The notes: generated by a model not told the origin, from the letters alone. A DNA stretch of 64,000 bases from an uncultured Paraprevotella sp. (GCA_900548345.1 URKA01000011.1:1-64000), one strand, 5' to 3'; counted from the first letter of the stretch, positions 34,523-44,043 are shown. Numbers and translations are program-made.

Positions 34523-36175
34523 ATGAAATTAGACAGATATATAAATGGTGTCGCTTGCTTGTGTGTGGTGGGTTTGGCCTCGCTGGCATCGTGTAGCGAC
34601 GAATGGAACCAACACTATGAGACTAACGGCTGCGTTCCGGATGTGAGCCTGATGGACCTTCTCCGTCAGGACAGCCGTTTGCAGAAATTTTGCCAAATCG
34701 TGGAAAAGACGCAGGAAGATACGTTGCTGACTTCCTCCCAGACCTATACGGTTTGGGCTCCGCAGAACGAGGCGCTCGAAGGCGTGGACATGAATGATAT
34801 GGATGCGTTGCGCCGCTTGGTGCGCAACCATATCGGACGTTACACCAACCCTACGTCCACCTCACCCGACGAGCAGATTCACATGCTTAACAACAAGATT
34901 ATGTCGTTCAAGAATGCGAGCCAGTATATGGACGCATCCATCGCGGAGGGCAATTTAGTGGCACGCAACGGGGTGCTTCACGTGATGAAGGACCAGATAC
35001 CCTATCGTCCGAATGTGCTGGAGCGTATTGCCAACGACCCGGACTACTCGAAGGTGTATGAGTTCATTACCCGTTGGACGTACCGGAAGTACGATGCCGG
35101 TTTGAGCACCACCTACGACTCCGTATATGTGGACTACAATCCCATGATGGTGGACAAGGTGTATGGCATCGGCCATCTGAATGTCGAGGACTCCCTCTAC
35201 ACAGTGATTCTTCCCGACAATGCGGCGTGGGACGAGGCTATGACGCGCTTGAAGCCTTACTTCAAGGCCGGCGCCAAACTGAAGGGAGACGACTTGAAGG
35301 CCTATCAGGACTCAGTCAGTGAGTCTCGTGCCGGACAGGCCATCCTTTCCGGTCTGACTTTCTCCGCACGCAAGTTCCAGACCGCGGAAGGCGACTTCAT
35401 CGAGCCGACAGTGTACGACTCCCTGTTCACCGTGGACCGCCACCTATTATATAAGGAGAACCTTCAGACCTATTTCAACGGTTACGAGCGTGAGAAAGTC
35501 TCTAACGGTTGGGTTTACTTAGCCAAGGGACACCTCAACATGGCCGACACCTGCACGTGGAACCCCACGATTGAGATAGAAGGCGAGAACTTCGGCGACG
35601 TGAAGTCGGATGAAGGTGTGTCTCCCAATGTGCGCAGCATCACGTCGGACAGTTATGTGCGCGGCGTGAGCAACAACTCATACCTGGAGATTACGCCTGC
35701 CGACAACACCCACGGCGCGACCTTCCAGTTCTGGCAGGTACTTTCCGGCAAATATGAGATATGGGTGGATTATCTGCCTCCTATCGTTGATGGTATGACC
35801 CAGAAGGCTCGTGGCGACTATACTTTCGCTTATACGACGGACGAAGGCACTGCGCCCCGTACTCCGCAGAAGACCTTCCGCGACAACAACTATGTCCTGC
35901 AGAATGCTGTGGAATATGAGTTTGTGGACGGCCTCCCTGTCATCGAAGAGAAAGAAGGGGTTATCTCACAGAAGGTGACCGAGATTGACATCCCCATCGC
36001 CGACTACTACGACCCGATGTGGTGCTGTGACGAGAAGAATGGCAGTACGACCCTTGTCACGAATACGAAGTTGAAGGTGCAGACACGTCTGTCTGCTTCT
36101 GAGAACCGCGACAAAGTGAATTGGGGACGCATCCTGCGTATCGACCGCGTTCGTCTGGTGCCTGTGATTGAGTAA
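34523..36175 (+). CDS. FAS1-like lipoprotein with C-terminal beta-sandwich (second of pair)
   Basis: Lipoprotein of 550 residues (lipobox LASLASC). Two FAS1-like modules: YTVWAPQNEALEGV near residue 75, ending NGVLHVMKDQI, and YTVILPDNAAWDEAM near 226, ending NGWVYLAKGHL. The C-terminal region (about 350-550) has a beta-sandwich pattern (LSGKYEIWVDYLPP and NWGRILRIDRVRLVPV) like that of the preceding protein. The two are probably diverged paralogues. It lies 19 nt after the previous stop and 23 nt before the next SusC ATG. A surface glycan-binding or adhesion role is inferred from position only. Confidence 0.65.
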   Translation: MKLDRYINGVACLCVVGLASLASCSDEWNQHYETNGCVPDVSLMDLLRQDSRLQKFCQIVEKTQEDTLLTSSQTYTVWAPQNEALEGVDMNDMDALRRLVRNHIGRYTNPTSTSPDEQIHMLNNKIMSFKNASQYMDASIAEGNLVARNGVLHVMKDQIPYRPNVLERIANDPDYSKVYEFITRWTYRKYDAGLSTTYDSVYVDYNPMMVDKVYGIGHLNVEDSLYTVILPDNAAWDEAMTRLKPYFKAGAKLKGDDLKAYQDSVSESRAGQAILSGLTFSARKFQTAEGDFIEPTVYDSLFTVDRHLLYKENLQTYFNGYEREKVSNGWVYLAKGHLNMADTCTWNPTIEIEGENFGDVKSDEGVSPNVRSITSDSYVRGVSNNSYLEITPADNTHGATFQFWQVLSGKYEIWVDYLPPIVDGMTQKARGDYTFAYTTDEGTAPRTPQKTFRDNNYVLQNAVEYEFVDGLPVIEEKEGVISQKVTEIDIPIADYYDPMWCCDEKNGSTTLVTNTKLKVQTRLSASENRDKVNWGRILRIDRVRLVPVIE

Positions 36176-36198
36176 TAACCTGTTTAAGTTTGAACATC

Positions 36199-39100
36199 AT
36201 GAATAATATAAATAAGATGAAAACAGCAGGCGTTTGCGTATGCTTATGCCTTATGGCTTCCGGTGTGCAAGCACAGGAGGCAGCTGCGGCAGACACGTTG
36301 GCGCGCAAGGAGCGTGCGGCGGTAGATATGCCTTACAAAGTTCGCGGTAAGGTGATAGACTCGGCTACGGGCAAGGGGTTTGCCGGCGCGCAACTTTCCG
36401 CGCCGGGGGTGAAGACCTCAGCCATGACCGACGAGGAAGGAAACTATGAAATCGCATTGCCCTCGCTCAAGGTATCTTTGATAGTAAGGGCGCCCGGTTA
36501 TGCACGCCAGTTGGTTGCCGTGAAAGGGCGTTCCGAGGTGAATGTGGAACTCTATACCTACAATGGCGAGCATAGTCTCTACGACGACGAGCTTTCCGTC
36601 TCTGCCGGTCAAGCCACGATAGACGGACTTTCCGAAAAGAACCTGACGGTGATTGAGGACTTGTCTTCCTTACTCAACGGACAGATGCGCACCGTCACCT
36701 CTTCGGGTGAGCCGGGTAGCAGTGCTACCTATTATATCCGTGGTTTGAACTCCATCAACATGTCTTCGCAACCCCTCTTCATCGTGGACGGCGTGGAATG
36801 GCAGATGCAGTACGACGCCTCTTCGGCCATCAACGGGTACTACAACAGTCCGTTGGCTTTGCTGGCTCCTTCGGATATCGAACGGGTGCAGGTACTCAAG
36901 AACGGCTCTGCCATCTGGGGCGCCAAGGGGGCCAACGGCGTGGTCATCATCGAGACCAAGCGTGCCTGTGAGATGGCGACCAAGATTGACGCCAATGTGT
37001 CGGTAGGTTTCTCCATGCCCGGCAAGTCGATGCCGATGATGGACGCTTCCGCCTATCGCCTTTATGCCACCGATGTCATGCGTGGTATGGACCCGGAAGA
37101 GACCAAACTGTTCCAGTTCATCAACGACGACAAGAACACGTCATATTACCGTGCCAACCATAACAACACCGACTGGCAGGACGAAATCAGCCAGTTCGGA
37201 CTGATGCAGAACTACGGTGTGGCCGTGAGTGGTGGTGACGATGTGGCCCTTTACCGTTTCTCTTTGGGTTTTGGCCAGAACAACGGTAACATCGACGGCA
37301 CGAGCTTCAATCGTTTGAATATCCGCTTCAACACCGATATCAAGCTCACCTCGCAGTTTAAGGTGCTGCTGGATATCGGCTATGCGCAAACCAACCGCAA
37401 TATGGGTTTCACCGGCATCGACGCCGCACGTTCACCCTATTATCTGGCTATGATTAAGTCTCCGCTCTATGCGCCGTACAACTTCAACCGCGACGGTTCG
37501 ATGAACGAGCGCAAGAGCGACGTGGACGAGCTGAATGTGGGTAACCCCATGATGCTGACCGACGATTATTTGGCCGACGTGGACAAGTATCGTTTCAACC
37601 TCAACTTGCGTCCCACTTACCAGATTACCGACCGCTTGGAACTCTCAGCCCTGTTCGGATTCACCTATGATAAGGCCAACGAGAACATGTTCCTGCCGGA
37701 CAACGGTCTGGCCGACACTCCGCTGTACACCGACCGCAACGAAATTTATGCTACCGCCCTCAACGAGGCACGTGACTTCATGGCACGCCAGACTACCTTG
37801 TCTATCGACACCTACCTGCGTTGGCAGATTCTTAAGGGCTGGAAGAACAACCTCACCGCTCAACTCGGTGGCCGCTTCTACAGCACTACCTATCAGTACA
37901 CGATGGGGCAGGGATACAATACTGGTAACGACCTGATTACCCACTTGGGTGCTACGAATCAGGATTTGCGTACCATTACTGGTCTGGACTACCGCGACCG
38001 CAACGGCGCATGGTATCTGCAGGCCGACTACAACTACCTGAACAAGTACTTCGTGAGTGCGGGAGCTTCGTTGGAGACCTCTTCACGTTTCGGCCGCAAA
38101 GCCGGTGGCTTGGACATCGGTGGCCTGTCATGGGGCATTTTCCCCACCGTGTCTGCAGCATGGCTCATCTCATCCGAGAACTTTATGAAGCATCAGGACG
38201 TGGTGAACTTCCTGAAGTTGCGTGCCGCCTATACAATGGCCGGCAACGACAACCTTCCCTTGTTCGCCGGCCGTACCTACTATACCTCGGAGAACTTTTC
38301 CCGTTACGCCACGGGTCTGGTATTAGGCAACATCGGTAACGAATACTTGAAGTGGGAGACCACCCACCGTGTGAACGTGGGACTGGACGTTAGCCTCATA
38401 AACAACCGCTTGATGTTGACCGCCGATTACTTCAATTCCAGGACCACGGATTTGTTGAACCGCAAGTCGTTGACCGACGTCAGTGGTCTGGAATATTATT
38501 GGGCTAATGACGGAAGCCTGCTCAACCGCGGCTTTGAAATCGGCGTGAAGGTGCGCACGGTAGACAAGAAGGACTTCAAGTTTGACATCGGTGCCACGAT
38601 AGGACATTACAAGAACAAGATACGTTCCCTCAACGGAGGCAGCTATATCACTAACGTGGCCGGTGGCGACATCCTGACCGAGGTGGGACAGCCCTTGGGC
38701 GTGTTCTACGGCTACCGCACCGATGGCGTGTTCTCTACAGCCGAGGAGGCTGCCAAGGCCAACGTGGTCATGGTGAACGAGGCCGGACAAGCCATTCCGT
38801 TCGGTGCCGGTGACATGCGCTTTAACGACAAAGACGGCAACGGTATCATCAACGAGAACGACCGCATGGTTATCGGTAATCCCAATCCCGACATCTACGG
38901 TAACTTTAACCTGAACTTCCGCTACAAGCGTTTCGAGTTGTCGGCCCTGTTTACTTACTCCTTGGGCAACGATGCCTACAACGCCCTGCGCGCTAACTTA
39001 GAGTCCGGTTCCAGCCTGCACAACCAGACGGAGGCCATGATGGGCCGTTGGATGGCTGACGGTCAGACTACCGACATTCCCCGTGCCGTTTATGGCGACC

Positions 39101-39375
39101 CGATGGGCAACAGCCGTTTCTCCGACCGTTGGATTGAGGATGCCTCATACCTCAAGTTCAAGCGCCTGAGCCTGAGCTACAGCATTCCGTTCCAGACCAA
39201 CTTCCTGCAGGCCATCTCAGTATGGTTCGCGGTGAACAACCTCTGCACGCTGACGAAGTACCTCGGTCCCGACCCAGAGTTCTCGTTTGGCAACTCCACC
39301 CTCTATCAGGGCGTGGATGCCGGCTATATTCCGCAGCCGCGTTCGTTCCAGTTGGGTGTGAACATCAGTCTATAA
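36199..39375 (+). CDS. SusC/RagA-family TonB-dependent transporter (second)
   Basis: Second SusC-type importer of the operon, about 1058 residues. ATG at 36199 is preferred over an upstream in-frame TTG. Signal peptide ends near GVQAQ. The CarboxypepD_reg-like domain (KVIDSATGKGFAGAQLSAPG) is followed by a plug with SSLLNGQMRTVTSSGEPGS, YIRGLNSINMSSQPLF and LKNGSAIWGAKGANGVV, then the barrel (C-terminus FQLGVNISL). The usual DALQG/RVAG wording of the plug is altered (SLLNGQMRTV), so it is divergent from the first SusC and the two are not a recent duplication. It pairs with the SusD encoded 21 nt downstream. Confidence 0.93.
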   Translation: MNNINKMKTAGVCVCLCLMASGVQAQEAAAADTLARKERAAVDMPYKVRGKVIDSATGKGFAGAQLSAPGVKTSAMTDEEGNYEIALPSLKVSLIVRAPGYARQLVAVKGRSEVNVELYTYNGEHSLYDDELSVSAGQATIDGLSEKNLTVIEDLSSLLNGQMRTVTSSGEPGSSATYYIRGLNSINMSSQPLFIVDGVEWQMQYDASSAINGYYNSPLALLAPSDIERVQVLKNGSAIWGAKGANGVVIIETKRACEMATKIDANVSVGFSMPGKSMPMMDASAYRLYATDVMRGMDPEETKLFQFINDDKNTSYYRANHNNTDWQDEISQFGLMQNYGVAVSGGDDVALYRFSLGFGQNNGNIDGTSFNRLNIRFNTDIKLTSQFKVLLDIGYAQTNRNMGFTGIDAARSPYYLAMIKSPLYAPYNFNRDGSMNERKSDVDELNVGNPMMLTDDYLADVDKYRFNLNLRPTYQITDRLELSALFGFTYDKANENMFLPDNGLADTPLYTDRNEIYATALNEARDFMARQTTLSIDTYLRWQILKGWKNNLTAQLGGRFYSTTYQYTMGQGYNTGNDLITHLGATNQDLRTITGLDYRDRNGAWYLQADYNYLNKYFVSAGASLETSSRFGRKAGGLDIGGLSWGIFPTVSAAWLISSENFMKHQDVVNFLKLRAAYTMAGNDNLPLFAGRTYYTSENFSRYATGLVLGNIGNEYLKWETTHRVNVGLDVSLINNRLMLTADYFNSRTTDLLNRKSLTDVSGLEYYWANDGSLLNRGFEIGVKVRTVDKKDFKFDIGATIGHYKNKIRSLNGGSYITNVAGGDILTEVGQPLGVFYGYRTDGVFSTAEEAAKANVVMVNEAGQAIPFGAGDMRFNDKDGNGIINENDRMVIGNPNPDIYGNFNLNFRYKRFELSALFTYSLGNDAYNALRANLESGSSLHNQTEAMMGRWMADGQTTDIPRAVYGDPMGNSRFSDRWIEDASYLKFKRLSLSYSIPFQTNFLQAISVWFAVNNLCTLTKYLGPDPEFSFGNSTLYQGVDAGYIPQPRSFQLGVNISL

Positions 39376-39396
39376 TCTATAAAACAGCATCACGAT

Positions 39397-41304
39397 ATGA
39401 AACAATACAAGAAAAATATGCGGACCTTCCTCCTTGCGCTTTGCGGCCTCGGAGTGGCCGCCTCCTGTTCGGACATGTTTGAGCCGGAATCCAACTCGGT
39501 GGTGTTCGACCATACCTTGAACAGACCCACCGATTCCCTCTATTCCGCAATGGGAATCTTGGGGCAGATGCAGAAACTCAGCGAACGTTACGTGTTGATG
39601 GGTGAGTTGCGCGGCGACCTGATGAACACCACCGGCAATGCGGTGCTTGCCTTGCAGGACGTGGCTAACTTCAACGTCACGCCGGACAATGCTTACTGTG
39701 ACATGTCCGATTACTACAGCGTCATCAACAACTGTAACTTTGCCATCACCCGTATGGACACCTCTTTGGTAAACTTCGACACAAAGGAGATGATGCCCGA
39801 ATTCGTGGCCATCAAGACCATGCGTGCATGGACCTATTGGCAGATTGCCCTGTTGCGCGGCGATGCCAAGTGGATGACCGAGCCGGTCCTCTCGCTCGAC
39901 GATGCCAACAGGCAGCATCCGGTGAAGACCATTGACGAGATTGCCGAGGAACTGATTAAGGACCTCACCCCGTTTATTGGCACGCGTGAGCTGGACTATG
40001 GCGACATCGGCAGCTACTCTTCGCATCGCTATTTCATTCCGATGGACTTGCTCTTGGGCGACCTCTACCTCTATCTGAACCGTTACGACGAGGCAGCCGA
40101 GGCCTACTACCGCTACATCTACAAGAACAGTTTGGACGTGAGCGGCTACAGGGCCGAGCTGGACCAGAACGGTTATGCCCGTAGCGCATCCTTCATCAGT
40201 AGCTATACCGGTGAGATGTTGTGCGGCCTGCCTTCCAACGAAGCCCCTACGGGATACCATCCTGAGCTGATACGTATGGCCTATAACACCACGCCGGCCA
40301 TCATCCCGGCCGAGTCTTTCGTGACTTACATGGCCGAGAAGCCTTACTTCTTCCGTGATAACGAGAATGATATGTACGGTGTGGACATTCGTACCGGCGA
40401 CGCACGCGGTGCCATGCCGCAGCAGGATGGTAACTTTGTATCCGTATCTTACGGCAAATACGCTGACAAGGCTGATAATATGCACACGCTGATTACCAAG
40501 TACAATGCGGCACGTTCGTCCTCTTCGGGCTACGACCCCGATAATGAATTGGTGAACGGCGCGTTGTGGTTTACCGGTATTGTGCCCATCTACCGTACGT
40601 CGATGGTTTATCTCCGCTATGCCGAGGCGTTGAACCGTTCCGGCCGTCCGTCGGTGGCCATGGCCGTGTTGCGTAATGGTTTGCGCCGCGAGACCACTAC
40701 GTCGGGTGCCAACTGCCGTGTGAACCTTTGGGAGGTGAATGCGTCTTATGTAGACTTCACGGCCGACCGCTTCAATAACAACCGCGGTACGATGCAGCGC
40801 GGACGCGGCATCGGTGTTTCTTCCAATAGAGATAACGTCAATGAGCTTTTGTCCATTCCTAACTACACCCGTGAGTGGGCGGTGGCCAAGGATGCCGAGG
40901 GCAATGTGATTGACGATATCACCAAGCCGGTATTAGACGATGAGGGCAACCCCGTATTCGAGCAGCGTCAGAAGACCGATGACGAGGGTAACCTGATGTG
41001 GGAGGACGAGGAGCAGACCATCCCCGTGATGGAGGACGTTCCCGTGTATGAGCCTCTGATGGTCGGTGTGCACACGGAGGAATCCATGAACGACTCCATC
41101 CTCTTTGTTGAGGACATGATTGTCGACGAGATGGCCGCCGAGACTGCTTTCGAGGGTAACCGCTTCTTCGACCTCCTGCGTGTGGCCCGCCACCGCAACG
41201 AGTTCCCGGGTTATATGGCCGAGAAGGTGGCCGTTCGTTTCGGTGAGCGCAAGGAGGCCATGAAGGCCGCGTTGCTCAACCGCGACAAATGGTTCTTGAA
41301 ATAA
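39397..41304 (+). CDS. SusD/RagB-family lipoprotein (second) with acidic insert
   Basis: Lipoprotein of 635 residues (lipobox GVAASC), longer than the first SusD (514). SusD-like N-terminal helices (VIKTMRAWTYWQIALLRGDA type, DLLLGDLYLYLNRYDEAAEAYYRY) and the C-terminal signature (VDEMAAETAFEGNRFFDLLRVARH) are present. An unusual low-complexity acidic insert lies at about residues 498-555, with DAEGNVID, DDEGNPVF and DDEGNLMW units. A similar insert occurs in the FG-GAP protein encoded next. It is the last gene of the seven-gene operon; a strong terminator follows 11 nt after the stop. Confidence 0.9.
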   Translation: MKQYKKNMRTFLLALCGLGVAASCSDMFEPESNSVVFDHTLNRPTDSLYSAMGILGQMQKLSERYVLMGELRGDLMNTTGNAVLALQDVANFNVTPDNAYCDMSDYYSVINNCNFAITRMDTSLVNFDTKEMMPEFVAIKTMRAWTYWQIALLRGDAKWMTEPVLSLDDANRQHPVKTIDEIAEELIKDLTPFIGTRELDYGDIGSYSSHRYFIPMDLLLGDLYLYLNRYDEAAEAYYRYIYKNSLDVSGYRAELDQNGYARSASFISSYTGEMLCGLPSNEAPTGYHPELIRMAYNTTPAIIPAESFVTYMAEKPYFFRDNENDMYGVDIRTGDARGAMPQQDGNFVSVSYGKYADKADNMHTLITKYNAARSSSSGYDPDNELVNGALWFTGIVPIYRTSMVYLRYAEALNRSGRPSVAMAVLRNGLRRETTTSGANCRVNLWEVNASYVDFTADRFNNNRGTMQRGRGIGVSSNRDNVNELLSIPNYTREWAVAKDAEGNVIDDITKPVLDDEGNPVFEQRQKTDDEGNLMWEDEEQTIPVMEDVPVYEPLMVGVHTEESMNDSILFVEDMIVDEMAAETAFEGNRFFDLLRVARHRNEFPGYMAEKVAVRFGERKEAMKAALLNRDKWFLK

Positions 41305-41315
41305 AGCGTTAAAGG

Positions 41316-41355
41316 GCGTAAAATGGCGATGAAACCGCCGTTTTACGCTTTTCTT
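41316..41355 (+). terminator. Strong terminator at the end of the SusC/D operon
   Basis: A 12-bp stem with one G-T wobble (41316-41327 with 41337-41348), 9-nt loop, followed by TTTTCTT. It separates the seven-gene operon from the FG-GAP gene. It also argues against the long frame at 41323, which would begin inside the hairpin. Confidence 0.85.
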
Positions 41356-41389
41356 ATAATAATAGACGTAAAAGTTACAAACCCTATCT

Positions 41390-41414
41390 CGGTGCAATCG
41401 CTATATTTGCACCG
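41390..41414 (+). promoter_or_regulatory. Promoter of the FG-GAP gene overlapped by a perfect palindrome
   Basis: The -7 box TATATTTG (41402-41409) lies inside an inverted repeat CGGTGCAA / TTGCACCG with 9 nt between the arms (41390-41397 and 41407-41414). The ATG is 27 nt downstream of the box. A repressor or other dimeric protein bound here would cover the -7 element, so this is a candidate operator. The repeat would also form a short hairpin at the start of any longer transcript. Confidence 0.6.
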
Positions 41415-41436
41415 TTACTTTTTAAACAATTGTATT

Positions 41437-43956
41437 ATGAAAAATGTTACTTTAAGAAATTTGGTGCTCGGTGCTGCGTTGGTGGCTTCAGGTGCTGTTG
41501 TGGCGCAGACCAACAACATGGGACCGAAGAATGACTATTCAATGCAGTTCTACTGGGAATGGGACTTGGGTCAGAAGTTTATGGGAGACTTCCCGACTAA
41601 CAGCGGAAGTTATCCTCTTGTCGGCGACTTCAATGGTGATGGCAAGATGGACTTCATCGCCAATGGCGCCAGCTGTTATTTGGGCTGGTCTTGGGATGTT
41701 AACAAGAGTGTCGTTTTTGAGAATCTGGGTGGTAAGATGTTCAAGTCTTACGGCGGTACCCGGTATGACGCTGCGAATCCCTATTATAAGGTAGAGCAGG
41801 AGAGTGTGCCCGTTTATGAGAAGGACGAAAACGGCAATATCAAGACCGATGCAGAGGGTAATCCTATCATTGAACAGGATGAGAATGGCAACGACAAGTA
41901 TGAACTCAAGGATAAGGTTGATGAAAACGGTAATCCCGTATATGCTACACACGAAGACGGTACACCGATTATCACCGGCTATCCCAAGTTGGACTTGGAA
42001 GAAGGTTTCGAGGCTATCCCTGGTATGGGACATGCATGGAACTCGTTGCCCATCGACTATAATCAGGACGGCTTGTTGGACTATGTGGTCTTGAACGCTT
42101 CTGAGGGCAACATTAAGAATGCCGGCGTGAGAGCAGGTATCTTTATCCTGGAGAACCTTGGTGGCTTCCACTTCAAGAAGGTATATTGCGATGCCTTTGA
42201 GATGTACAACGATGGTAATGAAGTCTGGGATAAAGGTATCAACCAGAATGCCAAGCGTGGTGCCTTGGCGGTAGGTGACTACGACCGTGACGGTTATCCC
42301 GATTTCATCATTCAGTCCGAACACTGGAACAGCAACCAGCCGCGCCGTGGTAATGTGACGCTGTTCCACAATGAGAAAGGTAAAGGCTTTACGATTGCCG
42401 ACGTGTTCGACCCGCTGCCTTTGGACCAAGACCCGAATGTTTCCGGACTGTATAACCGTGAACCGGACTCTTTCGATGAAGATGATCCCGAAGTGATTAT
42501 TCCCGGTAAATATAATCCGAACGACCCCACTTATGTACCGCAGAGATGTCGTAATGGTCATGTGGTAATGGCCGACTTTAACAACGACGGTTGGTTGGAT
42601 ATTATTATTGCCGGATACGCAGACGGCAGCGACCAGGTTGCCAACGACCCCATGAATGACAAGTTGGGCGGCACTTACATCTTCCGCTACTACGAGAATA
42701 CCAAAGACGGCCGTTTCAAGGATGCTACCGACAAGCTGATACCTGTGGCCGGAGTAATTCTGACAGAGTCAAACAGAGAACCCTCTGGAACTGTGAAGGA
42801 TGTATTTGACGCTTTTGCATTCGAGGGTGGACACCTTGTTCCCGTGGATTGGGACCAGAACGGAACCATGGACTTGTTCTGTAATATAGAGGCTGGTGGC
42901 GTACGTCACTCTATGGTGCTTATGTCTGATATTGACGAAGATACAAAGGAATGGTCTTTCCGCAAGGTGAATTCCGGCTTCTCTTATGTATATTGGGCTC
43001 TTGAGCGTCCGTCCTTCTTCTTTGATATGAACGGTGATGACATCATGGACATCTATCTGTCCGGTGGTTCTGATTATGTACATCCGGGTAAAAGTGAAGT
43101 TGGCGGTGGTTGGTGTACAGCTTTCATCACCAGTCAGGGAACTCCGGGTGAGTATATGTTCTATAATATGGAAGATGGTGAAGACCCCGAAAAATATGAC
43201 ATCAACTTCGACAAGAATGACAATAACCTTGTTTTCGGAGACTTTGATAGCGACGGCTTGATTGATTTCATGCACATCTCTTGGGGTGGCAGCTGGACGC
43301 CGGTTGAAGGCCTTGTCAATGAGGATGGTTCTAACAAAACGGCTGAAGACAATATGGGTGTCAACTGGAACATGGTAGAGAGAAAGCCCGAAGCTCCTTT
43401 GGCTCCTGAGTCGGTTACTGCGGTAGAAGTAGAAGGTGCTGACGGTGAAATCATGGTAGAGTGGGATCCCTCTTCTTTGGCAACCGGTATGTATCCGATG
43501 TACAACCTCTATATCAAGAATATGGAGACTGGAAAGACCTTTATGTTGATACCTGCCAACATGGAGACCGGTGTGCAGCTCGGTTACCTGCCGTTCGGTG
43601 GTTATGTAACCGGTGGCGACTATCCTTCTTACACCTTCGTACACATGCCTAACGGTGAGTACGAAATAGGTGTGCAGGCTGTAAGCCCGTCTTACATGGC
43701 CAGCGAGTTTGCCACTACTATTTTGGAAGTTAAGAACAGCACGGCTGTCAATAAGGTTGAGGCTGACGGTGGCTTCAAGGTGAACATCAACGACAACAGC
43801 TTGGTAGTTGTCAGCAACGAGGCTGCTCAGGTCGCTGTTTACAGCGCACAGGGTGCTCAGGTGGCTACCGGTATGACCAACCAGAATATTACTGTCAACG
43901 GCCGTGGCGTCTTCGTAGTGAAGGTTGGCAACAAGGCTGTCAAAGTGGTTAAGTAA
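41437..43956 (+). CDS. FG-GAP/VCBS seven-bladed propeller protein with Fn3-like domain and sorting-like tail
   Basis: Exported protein of about 839 residues. ATG at 41437 gives signal peptide MKNVTLRNLVLGAALVASG; the longer frame from 41323 overlaps a terminator and is rejected. Seven FG-GAP calcium loops are visible in order: DFNGDGKMD, DYNQDGLLD, DYDRDGYPD, DFNNDGWLD, DWDQNGTMD, DMNGDDIMD and DFDSDGLID. That is the count for an integrin-alpha-like seven-bladed propeller. A fibronectin-III-like domain follows (from APLAPESVTAVEVE), then a C-terminal tail (VAVYSAQGAQVATGM ... GVFVVKVGNKAVKVVK) like a type IX secretion sorting domain. An acidic DENGN-rich insert lies between loops 1 and 2. It is probably a surface-exposed binding protein; ligand unknown. 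It has its own promoter and terminator. Confidence 0.8.
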   Translation: MKNVTLRNLVLGAALVASGAVVAQTNNMGPKNDYSMQFYWEWDLGQKFMGDFPTNSGSYPLVGDFNGDGKMDFIANGASCYLGWSWDVNKSVVFENLGGKMFKSYGGTRYDAANPYYKVEQESVPVYEKDENGNIKTDAEGNPIIEQDENGNDKYELKDKVDENGNPVYATHEDGTPIITGYPKLDLEEGFEAIPGMGHAWNSLPIDYNQDGLLDYVVLNASEGNIKNAGVRAGIFILENLGGFHFKKVYCDAFEMYNDGNEVWDKGINQNAKRGALAVGDYDRDGYPDFIIQSEHWNSNQPRRGNVTLFHNEKGKGFTIADVFDPLPLDQDPNVSGLYNREPDSFDEDDPEVIIPGKYNPNDPTYVPQRCRNGHVVMADFNNDGWLDIIIAGYADGSDQVANDPMNDKLGGTYIFRYYENTKDGRFKDATDKLIPVAGVILTESNREPSGTVKDVFDAFAFEGGHLVPVDWDQNGTMDLFCNIEAGGVRHSMVLMSDIDEDTKEWSFRKVNSGFSYVYWALERPSFFFDMNGDDIMDIYLSGGSDYVHPGKSEVGGGWCTAFITSQGTPGEYMFYNMEDGEDPEKYDINFDKNDNNLVFGDFDSDGLIDFMHISWGGSWTPVEGLVNEDGSNKTAEDNMGVNWNMVERKPEAPLAPESVTAVEVEGADGEIMVEWDPSSLATGMYPMYNLYIKNMETGKTFMLIPANMETGVQLGYLPFGGYVTGGDYPSYTFVHMPNGEYEIGVQAVSPSYMASEFATTILEVKNSTAVNKVEADGGFKVNINDNSLVVVSNEAAQVAVYSAQGAQVATGMTNQNITVNGRGVFVVKVGNKAVKVVK

Positions 43957-44000
43957 ACCAGAAAGGTACAGATCAACAATGGGGCAATGCCCTTTTGGAC

Positions 44001-44043
44001 GGCCGGCCTGGAGGAATCCTCCGAGGCCGGCCTTGTCTTTCTT
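44001..44043 (+). terminator. GC-rich terminator after the FG-GAP gene
   Basis: Nine-bp outer stem (44001-44009 with 44024-44032) and a 5-bp inner stem (GGAGG with CCTCC), followed by ttgtctttctt. A smaller GGGC-aat-GCCC hairpin with TTTT lies just before it near 43983. The GH3 gene starts 54 nt downstream, so it either has its own promoter in that short space or depends on read-through. Confidence 0.8.

Noticed and set aside
41323..41436. Longer N-terminus for the FG-GAP protein
   Set aside because: It would begin inside a strong terminator hairpin and run through the promoter; ATG at 41437 gives a normal signal peptide.
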